Assembly: GCA_019671135.1 (NCBI GenBank)
Contig: JAHRHY010000027.1
Span: 120,001-184,000 of the forward strand
Reading direction: 5' to 3'
DNA: 64,000 bases
DNA from: Linnemannia hyalina
Taxonomy: Eukaryota > Mortierellomycota > Mortierellomycetes > Mortierellales > Mortierellaceae
Numbering within the stretch: position 1 is the stretch's first letter; the number at the start of each line of letters is the position of its first letter. A model generated the notes under the pieces. It searched no databases and was not told where the DNA came from. It saw only the letters and a program-made list of their open reading frames with translations. Of this stretch, positions 1 to 11,516 are shown in pieces. The translations under genes were made by a program, and so were the position numbers.

Positions 1-665
1 GTCGACGAGCGGTGGTGATCTTGCGACCTGGAATAACGACGAAGCATAGAAAACATTGGACAGAATGAAAAGAGTGTGGAGACTGGAGAGATAACGAGAG
101 CGAGAATGAGGATCCTATGGTCAACAGAGGATAATATGAAAGGCAACCTGGGTGGAATGTTTGGAAAGGGTATGAATTAGAGGAAGAGAAAGAAAGAACA
201 AGCTGGAGAGAGGAAGGGTGGGTGTGTATGTGTGAGTGCTTTGTATGAAGAAAGGTGAAGGAATGAGTGAGGCGAGGACAACAAGAGACGAAGAAAAGAC
301 GACGAAGACAAAGGAAAAAAAGGACAAACAAGAAAAAAAAAATTATGACGGAAGAGATGGGTCGAATGTGCCCTTTTTAAAGTTGATGCTTTGCCTCTTG
401 TGTCGTTATTATGAAATGTGTTTTTCCTCTTTCTCCCATCGTCATAGGAAAATAAAGAGATGAAGATGGGAATTGAAAAGAGACAAAGGGTGCGACTAAC
501 AGTAGCGAGCACAAAGTCATCAAGGCGCGTGTTTGAAAAAGGACGACTGGTGGTTTGGATCAACTGAGTGACATGCAGTGTGGGGTCAGGACAAAGGTCA
601 AGCTAATGCACACACATTTGCCCAATAATGAACCATGAAATGAACACACCATCCTCTCGTATGCA

Positions 666-711
<46 letters not shown>

Positions 712-2640
712 CACCAGCAACATCAACTCTCCTTTCGCCTTTTCTCGCTCCTCTCGCAGAACTGATAAATACGAAAGGATGGTCGAAGAAAGTAGACGAA
801 TCCTAATTAAACACATTAAACATCACGAGAAACACGGCGATTGACAGGGGATAAGGAGGAAAAGGGTGAGAATGATATTCGATTCTAAACTCACCATGAG
901 GGAGGTCGTTGCGTTTTTTTCTCTGTTCACTCGGCCTGCGCTGGTGAGTGTTTGCACAGCCAAAAAGAGTACGTTTGTGCAGATGGAAAATGATATGAGT
1001 GGATGGAATGTGCATCTCTGTATGAGTATCGATTGGACGAGAGGACATGGCCCATGGTCGAAGGATGGCCAATAGGCCAACGTGGCTGTGAATGACTGTC
1101 GACAGATTCCATGGCACGATTACACGCCACGATGTTATCGCTACCCATGCGTGACCTTTTGCTCTCCTTCTTCCCGTTCTTTTTTACTATATATCTGCCA
1201 ACCGAGCACACTTACAACTTTGGCCAGTCTACTTTCACTCCTCTGAGCCTTTCATCGATGCAACAACGCAGCTCCTGCCTGTCTTACCCTTTAGCTGCTT
1301 ACCCATCAGGTGTGACAGATAAAATCAAATATAAACAATAATGAAGAAGAGTGTGCTGAGAAGGGGCGGATGCAAATGGTGTTGGATTGCATACGAGGGA
1401 TGGATGGGATGGGTCATGGATCAATAGAAAGAAACTCATTTCCAAGTGTACATTATTATTATTACATGCGCGGCAGTAGGGGCATGCATATGCTTGAAAA
1501 TGAATGTGGTTTCCTTTCGTTCATACAACTACACACTCTTACTCGTCCTCTCATGCCTCCGATCCTCCCCGTTCTCGAGTGGTTAATTGCAGCACTTTCG
1601 TAATAAAACGAATGGATAGGGGGAAAGGATAGGAGGGGAATGGAAGAATGAAAAATGAATGAGAGTCTGAACCACTCTTCCTTTCATCCACAGTACAGTT
1701 CACCATTTCATTACTCACTTTACACTTCAACATTCAAACCATCCGCCCTCTGACTCCCATCAACCCCTGCCTCGCATCTCATACCATTTGTGCGTGCATA
1801 CTGCTTGTTTATTTATTTTTCTTATGAATGCATTTTGCATCGGAAATGTTGATTACATTTTGCATGTGGCGGTGGTGTTGATGGTGTTGGTGGGCTGGGT
1901 ACGTGCAATGCTCGTTTCGCGCAATGACGAATTGAGCTCATGTCCTCCGCCTACCATCGGCCTCTGCCGCACCATGATTTATTTCCGAAAGCACACGCGT
2001 ATGTATCTCCCTTACGTCTCGGACCTCATGAGCCACCCGACAGAAATGCGCTGAAATGGGAACAGCCCACAAAAAAACGAAGCGAACCGTGCACATGATC
2101 AAAGCATCAAAATGGAAAGATGTTTTGGGTGGGTAGGGAGATGGCAACATACCTTCCATGTCGAAATCATCGTTGGTATGATGGTTGGTGCTGTGTTGAC
2201 TTTTTGCAGATGGCCCTGTCCAAAATTTTGTGGAGCAGAGACACTGTTCTCTCACTGCTCTCGAAGAAATAAAACGGAAGAGAAAGGGGAAATACTAGGA
2301 ATGTCAATGCAAGGCAGAGAGAGTGAAGTGAGTAGAGAGAGTGAGAGTTGAAATGGGTGAATGCGAACGGGTCCTTGCCTTGACGAATGATGCGTTGTTG
2401 GTGTTGCTGGGATGAGGAAAGTGAGGAGGAGAGTTGACGTGCTCAAGGTCAAGAGGGCTTTTACAATGCAAAAGCGCGCGTCGCGTCAAACGCGAATGAC
2501 AAAGGCAAAGAGAGTATGTATGTTAGTTATTCACAAACCCATCACTCCTTAGCGAGCCGTTGTTATTGTTATGGGATATGGTACAATGGTTTATTAAGAT
2601 GATGGAAATGCAAATGAGAAAGAGTAAGTTAGCTCCATCT
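1..2640. other. No confident gene; intergenic
   Basis: I find no reading frame with convincing protein composition, no tRNA and no repeat of a mobile element here. Short open frames are mostly read-through of purine-rich or pyrimidine-rich DNA. The stretch is downstream of the MFS transporter, which ends at 2641 on the minus strand. A dinucleotide microsatellite is listed separately. Confidence 0.5.
671..711. repeat. (AC)n microsatellite
   Basis: About 20 uninterrupted AC units follow a short TATATA run. It lies in gene-free DNA. It creates the Cys/Val repeat seen in a spurious minus-strand frame. Confidence 0.95.
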
Positions 2641-4117
2641 TTAAGCGGCCATGTGGATCTCAGAGGCATCCAAGATACGGGTCTTGCGGACGAGGAGCGA
2701 AAAGAGGAAGGCAGCGCAGGCAATGGGCGTAATGCACTTGAAGATGAACTGGAAGGTATCAACATAGACGCCAATGATCGCGGCCTTGGACAATGCGGGC
2801 AAGAGCTGGACATTGGTAATCGCCTTCTGGATGTTGTACGCTTCGGCATCTGCAAGAACGGACAGAGGGAGGGTCAGCAGTTGCGTCTTGAAGTGGTTGT
2901 TGAACAAGGCCGAGCACATCGCAATTCCGACACCGCCTCCGATACTGTTCATGAATCCGCACAGGGCAGTGACAACAGCCATGTCCTCCTTCTCGACCGC
3001 AGCCTGGGCAGCCAACATGCAGGTCTGCAAGATCAACCCGATTCCAAGACCGACAATCAACAAGAAACCGATCTGCTGGCCCATGCCCGAGTTGGCATCG
3101 AATAACATGCAGAGACCGACACCGATAGACATCATGGTGGTTCCCAACCAGATAAAGATGCGGTAGTCACCGACAATACCCATCAAGGCACCCGAGGCAA
3201 TGGACGAGGCGACAAGTCCAAGGACCATGGGCAACAACTTGAGACCCGAGGCTGTGGCAGACGAGCCCAAGACGACTTGGAAGTAAATAGGGCAGTAAAA
3301 GATAACTCCCAAGAAGGCCATGCCGGTCAAAAAGTTAACGCCAAAGAGGGTGGCGACGGTGGGGTTGAGGAACAATCTGGGGGGGATGATAGCCTCGACC
3401 GCCTTAGACTCGACCCACATCAAGACAACAATCAAGAGGGCGGCAGCGCAGAAGAGGACGATGATGACGGGCGAGTTCCAATCGTATTCGACACCACCCC
3501 AGGTGATGGGAAGCAACAGGCAGATGACGGCGGCAATAACCAGGATGGTACCATAGTAATCAATACGGCCCAGCTGCTCCTTGAGGTTCTGTCTCTCAAA
3601 GGGCAAGTTCAAGAACACGAGAACCGAGGCGATGGTGACAACACCGAGGGGCAAGTTGATGAGGAAGCACCAGCGCCAAGTTGCCTGTTCGACAAAGACG
3701 CCTCCGAGCAAAGGGCCGATGACAGACGAGACACCAAAGACACTCCAGATGACCGACTGGTACCTGGCACGTTCCTCCAGGGGAAAGATATCCGAAATGA
3801 TGATGAGAACAATCGAAAGAAGACCCGAACCACCAAGACCCTGGATGGCGCGGAAGACAATGAGCATGGTCATCGTCTGGGCACCTCCAGCACCGGCTGA
3901 TCCAACCATGAAGGTCACACAGGCGAAGAGGATCATGATTTTGCGACCAAAGATATCACTGAATTTACCTATTAGTTGTAAACAAGTGGCATAAATGAGT
4001 GAATATGGTTGGCAAATAAAGGAGCATTGGGTGGCGAGGAGATGGTTCATTACGCTCATTCGAACAGGAATGGCTCACATACCATAGAGGGGCTGGAAGG
4101 CGTCTGGCGCAAAAAAA

Positions 4118-4160
<43 letters not shown>

Positions 4161-5021
4161 GTGAGTGAGAAAATGACGGTTCAATGGTTAGTGTCGCGGT
4201 ATGACTTCTGGCGGCTGGAATGGTATCAACAAAGAGCATGGGGACCAAGAGATGGAGTGGGGGAGACTTACTGTAGGTGAGCAAGTAGGCAGTGGCGACC
4301 CAACTCATCTGGCTCTGGGCCTCAAAGTCAGAGGCGATCCTGGGAAGAGCTGTGGCGATAATGGTACCGTCCAAACTTGCCAAGAAGGTAGCCATTGCCA
4401 ATCTAGTGTCATAAGTAAGAGCCAGAGAGAGAGATGTGGATGGTTAGTGGGCCATTCTTAATTACATTGTTGTTGTTTGTTTTGTCTTATTGTTTGCTGC
4501 TGTAGTCTGAGGCGTGTAAGCAAATAGTGCGAAAAAATGAATGAAAGGAAAATAATGAGTAGTACAAGATGTGCAAAAAACTCTGTTGGCTAAATAAAAC
4601 AAGGCGATGATGTGGTTGACTGAACAATGAAACTCATGTTTTTGGTTCTTAGCGATAACAGCGGAAAAGCAGAAAAATGGATGAAAAGTTGTAGGGAGTG
4701 GTAAGATGGCTTGATTGGTACGAGGAAGGGTAGAAAGCGGCGAAGATGGATTCCTGAAGGGGCAAGAGAGAGAGTGGCGATCAAGTAGAATAGAAGTTCA
4801 CCCACTCGCTTAACAGACGAGAGGAGAATGTAATAAAGGACATACCCGATGAAGAGGAGGATGGCGGCACGCTTGGTGATGGCGGGGACCTTGTCGGCCT
4901 CCTGGCGTTCAATGTCGAGACTGGAGACCTCAGCCTTTCCGCTGTGGACAGATCCGACCTTTTTGGCGGCCATCTGTATGTTCTCGTTTTGGGTCGTCTC
5001 TGAGTTGATCGACGAAGCCAT
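2641..5021 (-). CDS. MFS drug/H+ antiporter, DHA2 family (14-TM type)
   Basis: Predicted proton-coupled exporter in the plasma or vacuolar membrane. Four exons join in frame: 5021-4846, 4402-4272, 4103-4083 and 3968-2641, giving 551 residues, normal for 14-TM DHA2 proteins. The N-terminal ~50 residues are hydrophilic. Family signs are FLASLDGTIIATALPRIASDF at TM1, motif A GKFSDIFGRK between TM2 and TM3, the antiporter motif C GVSSVIGPLLGG, and INLPLG after it. The junctions rebuild conserved motifs (FIG/LAMATFL and AFQPLYG/KFSDIFG), which supports the splice sites. Exon 3 is only 21 nt. The substrate cannot be told from sequence; drug, toxin or basic-amino-acid export are all possible in this family. 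No secondary-metabolite cluster surrounds it. Confidence 0.9.
4111..4157. repeat. (GA)n plus A-run inside MFS intron 2
   Basis: On the coding (minus) strand this reads as a CT repeat followed by T9 and then GCGCCAG, directly before the 21-nt exon. The microsatellite therefore supplies the polypyrimidine tract of the acceptor. Confidence 0.85.
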
Positions 5022-8000
5022 TGTTGTTACTGTTAAGGTATATAGGTTAAGTGGTTTAAGGTGTTTTTTTAGGTGTGGGCGAAACGAGGGTTTGTGGTGA
5101 GTGAAGAAAGTAAGACGAGCAAGCTAAAATTGGCCAGTCGGGAGAGAGGGGTTGAAGAGTGAAGTAGGTAGGTAAGGATGAAGAAGAAGATGGAGAGAGA
5201 AGTGAGGAATGAAGAAAGAAAAAACAGAGCTTGGGGCGGGTATTTTATAAGAAAACGAAAGACGTGTTCGATCGGGCAGGGCCACAAACAAGTTGGAGCT
5301 TGATTCGTTATTTCATTTTACAGTTTTTTTTTTTTAACATTATTAAAAGCGAACATGCAATGCGATTTCTGGGAGATTTCGTGCCAATCCGGTTATTTGA
5401 CCGCAGCCACGACCGGGGTTACTCTATTCAATTTTCACTTTGCGACACATACCGGATATATACACACACACCAAGACATACAGTACAAAACTCGGGTTGG
5501 AAATGGCCCATGTCCAAAAACGGGTTTGGCAGTCGACCTGTGCTCAAGGGGGAGGGGGGATATATGGATACAAGAACAACGTTGACAGATTACAGAAAAG
5601 GCAGAAGAAGAACAGGGATGTATGATGATGATACACCAAGAGAGGATTACACAAAGAACAATAAGGATGAGAATAGGAGGCCAAGCGGTAAAAAAAACAG
5701 GAAAGTCAGATATGGTGACCCACAGCAAGGTAGGGAGACCAATTTTTTGTTGTTTGGTGTTGTTTATCATGAACAATGATGAGTGTATTGCGCGAAAAAG
5801 AGAGATAATAAGATAATAAGGCGGTGAATAAATGGTGCAATGGACGATCATGGCCTGGCACCTTTCCGCCTTGGCGGCAGTCTAGTGTCAATGCTTATGT
5901 CGAATAGGGTACTATGCTTAAAATGTGGATAGCCATGAGTGAGCCATGGGTCTTGCTCGATATTAGAAAGAGGAGACGTTCAAGCATCGCCATAACTGCA
6001 CCAAAAAAAACCTGCTTGTCAAAAAAGAGTTGTAATTGAACGATAAGACGAACACGCCCACTGGGTCGATGGGGCGTCAGTCTTAACTCACCACACCTTC
6101 GCCTGCGGTCTCCAATCTGGCTCTTGACTATCTCGCCATCTGTTGATCCACTCTTTCTTGCTTCTTTTCTCTTTCACTGCTAATCGCGGCCATTTTTCTC
6201 CTTCCTTGGTCAGGTAACGGGCGTCTTATTTCCTCAGAAGAGCGCTGTTGAATAAAGAGGGCTCTGAGTGCTACCTCCAAGGGCTATTTCAGACCGACGC
6301 CATTGCAAGATGTGCCCAACAAGGAAGAGGGGCATACCAATTGGCTTATTTATATGAGCTTGAACAGATTAAGAATCTTTTTTTTCTTTTAACCCTACAG
6401 AAAACCGGTTTGATTTCTTCTCTACCCAACCCACAAAAACCTGTTTGTCACACACACCGGGCAAAGGAACCACTCACTCCCTTCCTCTGCTTCTTTTTTC
6501 AACCCCTACATACGTGTGCCATTTTTCTCTTTTTCTCCTTCTCACTTCTATCCCTCTCAAAGAAGAAAAGGAAGAAAAAAGAGACCATGAGAGGCACCGA
6601 AATAAGGATGGACTTACGTCCTTCCTCAGACTAGTGCAATAGTTAAATGGTTTCGCTCTTTCGTCTTTTCTGCGCAACCCGTACAAAATAGGCAGTAACC
6701 AACAAGATTTCATTCCCTTTCAATGTCGACTCACTCGCTCGAAATCCTGCGCGATTTTCCCTCTCTTTACTCCTGTTTTGGCCGTCTCCTCCATTTGTTG
6801 TGCTGATGGTGAAGGCGGCTGGCAGTTTCTGCGTTATAAAGGTGAATGTATTGCATACAACCACAATCTTTACCCTCTCTTCTCCTCAATGCGTAGAAAA
6901 CCAACGGAAGGCTAAGCACAAATAAGGCAAACAAACGCGGTCATTTCTCAGAAACATCAATCAACTTTGGCGAAGTATCCTCGTCTCCCTCATCCAGCAA
7001 CATGACATCTCTCTTCCTCTCCCCAAACATCATCAACAACGTCATCATCTCAACGCGCGCGCGTGCCTCGCCTCAATAAAAATAAAAGCGCGGCCAAAAT
7101 GAAAAACAAAACCATTCTTGTTTTTGTTGACCTTGTCAAAGTTGACTGACTGGAGCTTGGCGTTGTTACTTAATACTCCCCAAAAATGGACACAAAGAAA
7201 AACAAGTGAGCCAGGAATGCACTGTTGGGCCAATGCTGTTGTTTTCTTTCTTTTAGTATTAGATGGCCCATGCCGCATACGGGCAGATGCGCTTCACCTT
7301 TAACATGTGCCACAAAAATGAGATCAGAAAGTCAAGGAATAAGAAAAAAGCAACGTGTATTGTTCATGTGCGTGACAAACAAGTTTTTACTCCTGTGAAC
7401 TAGAAACCAAAGGAACGAACGTGCCCATCATCACCGCCCTCTTTGCCTCATTGTCGGAAAGTTCTTTTTCTATCATTCGTCCATTCAAGAAATGAGACGG
7501 AAGAATGAGATGGTACGTGGCGTTCAAAAGATAGGGTGAAGACAAAATGATAGAGTTGACCAGTAAGGGAGAAGAGGGTGATGAGGGGTTCTGCGTTTGC
7601 TACTGCCAGGATGCATTCTTAGAAACTCCTACCTTTGATGTGTTCTTTTTCCCCATTTGACCTACCACTTCCAAAGACAAAGACACGATGTAAAAACGAG
7701 CGCATGTGTAGTTCCTGATTGCCCCTTTGTTCCTAAATTCCAGGGGACGTGAAGATGATGGAGTTTCCTTATCCCGTTCCTCCTTGCTACGCGACTCCCC
7801 AGATCAAGCCATGGACAGGCCAACGGCGACTACACTTAACAATCACACAACACCAATGCATTACGCCATTTGCCTCTTCCTCTCTCCTTTACGGGTGTAC
7901 CTGTCGGGTAGAGTGGGGGTATGACAATAGAAGGTAGAAAAGTAAGAAACACTAAAACGGACCCTGTCGTTTTTTTGTATATGAAGCAGAGGCGAAGAGG

Positions 8001-9264
8001 ACACCATTGTCGGATCTATCGGTCGGACCTTCCAGTGTTTTGGAGCGTAGCCTTGTCTGGCCTTTGTCCCCTTCCCTCCTTTTTGGTTCTCAGCCCTCTT
8101 TCTTTCGATCCCTGGCCATGATTTTTTTTGAAGACCGACAGTTGAAGCAGACAAAAGGCTGTAGGTGGAGAGGAGAAGAAAAGCCTAAAAATTCAGGTTC
8201 CTCCTCTATTCGTCCACCCTTGACTCGATCTCTCTTTGCCTCCTCACCATCCCCCCTCTCCTTAACAAACACACCGCCCTTCGGCAGAAAACGCAACACC
8301 TTACGCAAACAACAACAAAATACAAATTACGGACCATCGGGTTATCAGGCCATCTCTCTGCCTGCTCCTCGTCTTCTTCACCCTCTTCAATCCTTGTCAC
8401 TCGATTTTACCATTTCCTAGACCTGCAGGCCTGCGCACAACCTGGTATTCACAAACAAGTTTGCCATTTTGTGTGCGATCTGTGAAACGACCGGTCTGCT
8501 TTGTCACAAAAAATACGCATGGAGGCGAAAAGCAAGGATGTCAATTCATGCATACATGCGCACAAAAATGGCAATGCTCTTTCATCGATAGGCGCATCAT
8601 CCCTATGATGATGAAAAAAGGCAAGCATCTGAACACAAGAACACACTTAAAGAGAAACCAGTTTTTCTGGCATCGAGAGAGGGGATTGAAGAGAGAGAGA
8701 CGGGGGATTTTTTTACTGCGAGGAACCCCAACGAAGACAAGAATATATTCGCCCTTATGGACAAATACATCAACTACATCATCTTCATCATCGTGCTGCC
8801 GTATCGTGTTCTTTTTTAGCTCTGCAGCAAATGGATTGTCAAGTATACTCAAGAGAATGATATGCACTGCATAGCTCATTCGTCCGCGGGCGACTGTGAA
8901 GGGAAGAAAAAGCCAAGGATGTGATGATTGGAGGAAAAGCTAGGCGATGCGGAGAGGTAAAGGTTGTTGCTGCCGCTGCGGCATGCTCCTTCGCTTCTTG
9001 TCACCTACATATATCTGTTCCTGTCCACTTCTTTACCAACAAGGCAATAAAAAAGAACGAAAAAGAAAATACAGTAAACGGAGTAAACCGGTCTTTCGTC
9101 AAGTGCACATGAGAGCACTGCAAAAAAACACAGAGACAGAAAAAAATGTTGTGCTTGCCGGTGGAACCAGTAATTAAAGTATCAAAGTGAATATCGGACG
9201 CGTGTGAGATAGTGTTTGAGAGGTGAATCTGATTTCTTGCGAGATAAAAAGAATACTTAATTAT
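5022..9264. other. Gene-free 4.2 kb
   Basis: The first few hundred bases are the upstream region of the MFS transporter. Beyond that I see only short frames in A/T-rich and CT-rich DNA, with no splice-consistent exon chain, tRNA or transposon similarity to the rest of the window. A gene with several very short exons could be missed by eye. Confidence 0.45.
5241..5250 (-). promoter_or_regulatory. Candidate TATA box of the MFS gene
   Basis: The minus strand reads TTATAAAATA about 220 bp upstream of the MFS start codon, next to a GGGGCGGG tract on the plus strand. This is a motif match only. Confidence 0.3.
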
Positions 9265-9798
9265 CTACTCAAAGAGCACACTGCCAGAGCGGCGAAGAGA
9301 TTGCTCGCCGTTAGCACCCGAACCAGTATCGGAAGCAATCAAGGCCTCAACAGGTGACCGCTTGAACGACCCCTTGGCGCTCTTCATTCCCGCAATACAT
9401 GCAGAAGCTGAACGAATGAGGGTCGCGGGGGAGATGCGAGGTCAATGACGCCGAAACTGGATCTGCATCAGTTGAGAACGGCTCTTTACTCGAATTGTCG
9501 ATGACGAGGTGTGCCGATGGAAGTGCTACTGCTGGTGGGAAAAGAAAGCTGATAAAGGTCGGATATGGACGAGAACTTGGTCGATTGTCGTCTCTGTGGC
9601 GATGCTTGTCGCGTACATGTTCTAGTCAAAGTATTCGTTGCATGACTCCTGTGGGTGACTGTAGTAGTCAAGTCCTTGTTGCTGCCAGTATTTCTCGTAT
9701 TAATCTTGAGGGGCGAGGTTACTTTGGACCAACACGGGGCTGACAGTATGATAGTCTCCGTAGTGGTACTCAGGGTAGTGGCGCCCTGAAGATTCAAC
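9265..9798 (-). pseudogene. C-terminal part of a disrupted host membrane-protein gene
   Basis: On the minus strand this is the downstream end of a gene whose other parts are at 15585-15906 and 21247-21900; two Ty3 elements separate the pieces. Across element A the frame reads on through the TCAAC target site into a Tyr/His-rich tract (YPEYHYGDYHTVSP), then is broken by stops and shifts. A second clean stretch begins MKSAKGSFKRSPVEAL and ends GSVLFE followed by TAG at 9265. The Ser/Gln/Tyr-rich composition suits a cytoplasmic tail. The gene is dead: stops, frameshifts and two insertions. Its family is not certain; fungal kelch-type or Mid2-type surface proteins are possible. Confidence 0.55.
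9794..9798. repeat. Target-site duplication of element A, left copy
   Basis: TCAAC directly precedes the 5' LTR; the same five bases occur at 15585-15589 after the extra partial LTR. Five bases is normal for Ty3-type integrases. Confidence 0.85.
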
Positions 9799-9995
9799 TG
9801 TCACGAGACAAGAGCTTGCTCTTGTGACTTCGCCCTAACGAGTATAAAAGGGCCTTAGATAGCAAATCTATAGCTCTTTACTTGGTATCGCCAATACAAC
9901 ATACTCTTTAACCTATTCCTTATACTCATTTCTTAGTCCTTGATCAAGGTTCTCTTTATCTACTTCATTCTATTGCTTGGTCTGCTTTCTTGACA
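9799..9995 (+). repeat. 5' LTR of element A
   Basis: Begins TG and ends CA, 197 bp. It opens with an 8-bp hairpin, ACAAGAGC-TT-GCTCTTGT. A TATAAAAG box lies at 9843-9850, and a stretch complementary to the primer site is at 9880-9888. Confidence 0.95.
9843..9850 (+). promoter_or_regulatory. TATA box in the element A LTR
   Basis: TATAAAAG is repeated in all three LTR copies. The putative self-primer sequence starts about 37 bp downstream, a suitable distance for transcription to begin there. Confidence 0.65.
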
Positions 9996-10004
9996 ATACC
10001 AAGT
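9996..10004 (+). other. Primer binding site of element A, probably self-primed
   Basis: ATACCAAGT begins at the first base after the 5' LTR. It is the exact reverse complement of ACTTGGTAT at 9880-9888 in the LTR, just downstream of the TATA box. In Tf1/sushi-type chromoviruses the 5' end of the transcript pairs with such a site and primes reverse transcription. The usual tRNA-primer signature TGG is absent at this position. Confidence 0.65.
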
Positions 10005-10066
10005 CATACACCTAAAGAACCTTGGATCAAACTTTGTCTGTTTTCTATTGATATACTTCAGCGCTC

Positions 10067-10095
10067 AAAAAAAAAAAAAAAAAAAAAAAAAAAAA
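10067..10095. repeat. A29 homopolymer in the element A leader
   Basis: An uninterrupted A run between the LTR and gag. It is prone to length change and gives a poly-Lys stretch in spurious frames. Confidence 0.9.
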
Positions 10096-10220
10096 GCCTT
10101 TTCCACAACAAAACCAAACCCTATCTTCTTCAAGTTCTTTCCTCTTTTACTACCATCTTCCGTACACAACCCACAACCCTCAGAAACTACAACAACTCTT
10201 CACTTTCCGTATCAACTACA

Positions 10221-11516
10221 ATGCTACCCGATAGTGAGATCCTTACAGCCAACGCGCGCTTCCAAGCACTGATGGACCGAGTAGCCACACTTGAACAAAT
10301 AGTTCAGACGGTCACTCCCTTGCAAGCCAAAGTCACCGAACTCGAGGAGACTGTTCAGAAGTACCGTGATATGCTGGACTTCATTCTTTCGAACGAAGAT
10401 TTCTTCACAAGCCTGACCGTCAACCTCAACCCTCGATTACTCAGCCTCGAATCCAACGTCCAGAAGATGACGTCACAATTACCACCCATCACTCGCGCAG
10501 AACTAGGCAAACTATTTTATGATCACAAGACCGATGTCACCAACACAGTGAGTGCCATCTTCCAATCAACTACACCTCACTCCAGCAATAGCTCCCCTTC
10601 GAGGCCAAAAGTAGCACCCCCCGCAGTCTTCTCCGGCAAGCGTGAAGATTGGAAAGGGTTTCAGGCTCAGCTGGAACTCTTCTTCGTTGCAAACGAGACC
10701 CTCTATCCGAACGACCACGACCGCATTGTGCTGGCTATCTCGCGCCTCGGTGATACTGCAGCGTTCAAGTACATGCAGAGATACGTTCCGTCCTTCAAGT
10801 TGCCTGTCGAGGAGAGACCCGCATGTATTTCTAACCTGGATCAGTTCTTTGCTCTTATGAGTAAGAACTTTGGAGTCTCCAATGCTCACGTCCTAGCAGA
10901 AACCCAACTCCGTCAACTTAGACAGCGCGGTTCTGCCATCGACTATACAAACCGTTTCGTCAACCTTGCAGCGGATACAGCATGGAATGATAGCGCAATG
11001 ATTTCACAGTTCCGCCTCGGCCTGAAGGAGTCTGTTCAAGAAGCCATGGCAAACTACCCCGAGCCACCTACCTTTGCCGAGTTTTCACAATTGGCTATCG
11101 ACATCGACAACCGACAGTACGGCTATGCAGTGACCCGTTCCGGCAACAAATCTTCCAGCACTCCGTCCCGTTCCACCACTGCCCACACTTCTACTACCAC
11201 TCAAGCCTCATCCACCCCAACTACCGCGTCCACCCCTGCTACCTCAGCTCCCGCGACCACTTCGATGGACATGGATCTCTCGCATGCTCGCCATGGTCCT
11301 TTGCCACCGTCTGAGCGTCTTCGTCGTCAAAAGGAAGGACTGTGCACCTACTGTGGTTCAGCAGATCATTGGCTTGACGACTGCCCCAAGAAACCTGCAA
11401 AGCCCTCGTTCAAGAACGCCCCAAAGGCAACAGCCTCGATCTCGGCCCTTCAGCCTACACAGACTAGCGACCAGCCCGATGCAATCTCTTTCCAATTGGA
11501 AAAAGATTCAGCCTAG
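10221..11516 (+). CDS. gag: Gag of Ty3 element A
   Basis: Structural protein that packages element RNA. The frame is open from 9990, but I chose the ATG at 10221 because upstream codons cover a poly-A leader tract. The product is 431 residues. An N-terminal coiled-coil-like part (ARFQALMDRVATLEQIV) is followed by a capsid-like region (VFSGKREDWKGFQAQLELFF), a Thr/Ser-rich linker, and one zinc knuckle CTYCGSADHWLDDC of the form C-x2-C-x4-H-x4-C near the C-terminus. It ends at TAG 11514-11516. The pol frame overlaps it by 49 nt. Confidence 0.88.
   Translation: MLPDSEILTANARFQALMDRVATLEQIVQTVTPLQAKVTELEETVQKYRDMLDFILSNEDFFTSLTVNLNPRLLSLESNVQKMTSQLPPITRAELGKLFYDHKTDVTNTVSAIFQSTTPHSSNSSPSRPKVAPPAVFSGKREDWKGFQAQLELFFVANETLYPNDHDRIVLAISRLGDTAAFKYMQRYVPSFKLPVEERPACISNLDQFFALMSKNFGVSNAHVLAETQLRQLRQRGSAIDYTNRFVNLAADTAWNDSAMISQFRLGLKESVQEAMANYPEPPTFAEFSQLAIDIDNRQYGYAVTRSGNKSSSTPSRSTTAHTSTTTQASSTPTTASTPATSAPATTSMDMDLSHARHGPLPPSERLRRQKEGLCTYCGSADHWLDDCPKKPAKPSFKNAPKATASISALQPTQTSDQPDAISFQLEKDSA

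Noticed and set aside
1..27. Possible minus-strand exon after an acceptor-like TTATTCCAG, reading GRKITTARR off the window edge
   Set aside because: Only nine residues are visible and no partner exon can be seen; too little to call.
177..563. Minus-strand frame of 128 codons, Phe/Ser/Leu-rich
   Set aside because: Composition follows purine-rich DNA read on the other strand; no domain, and stops surround it.
2560..3900. Long plus-strand frames opposite the MFS transporter
   Set aside because: Antisense shadows; the minus strand has clear MFS motifs.
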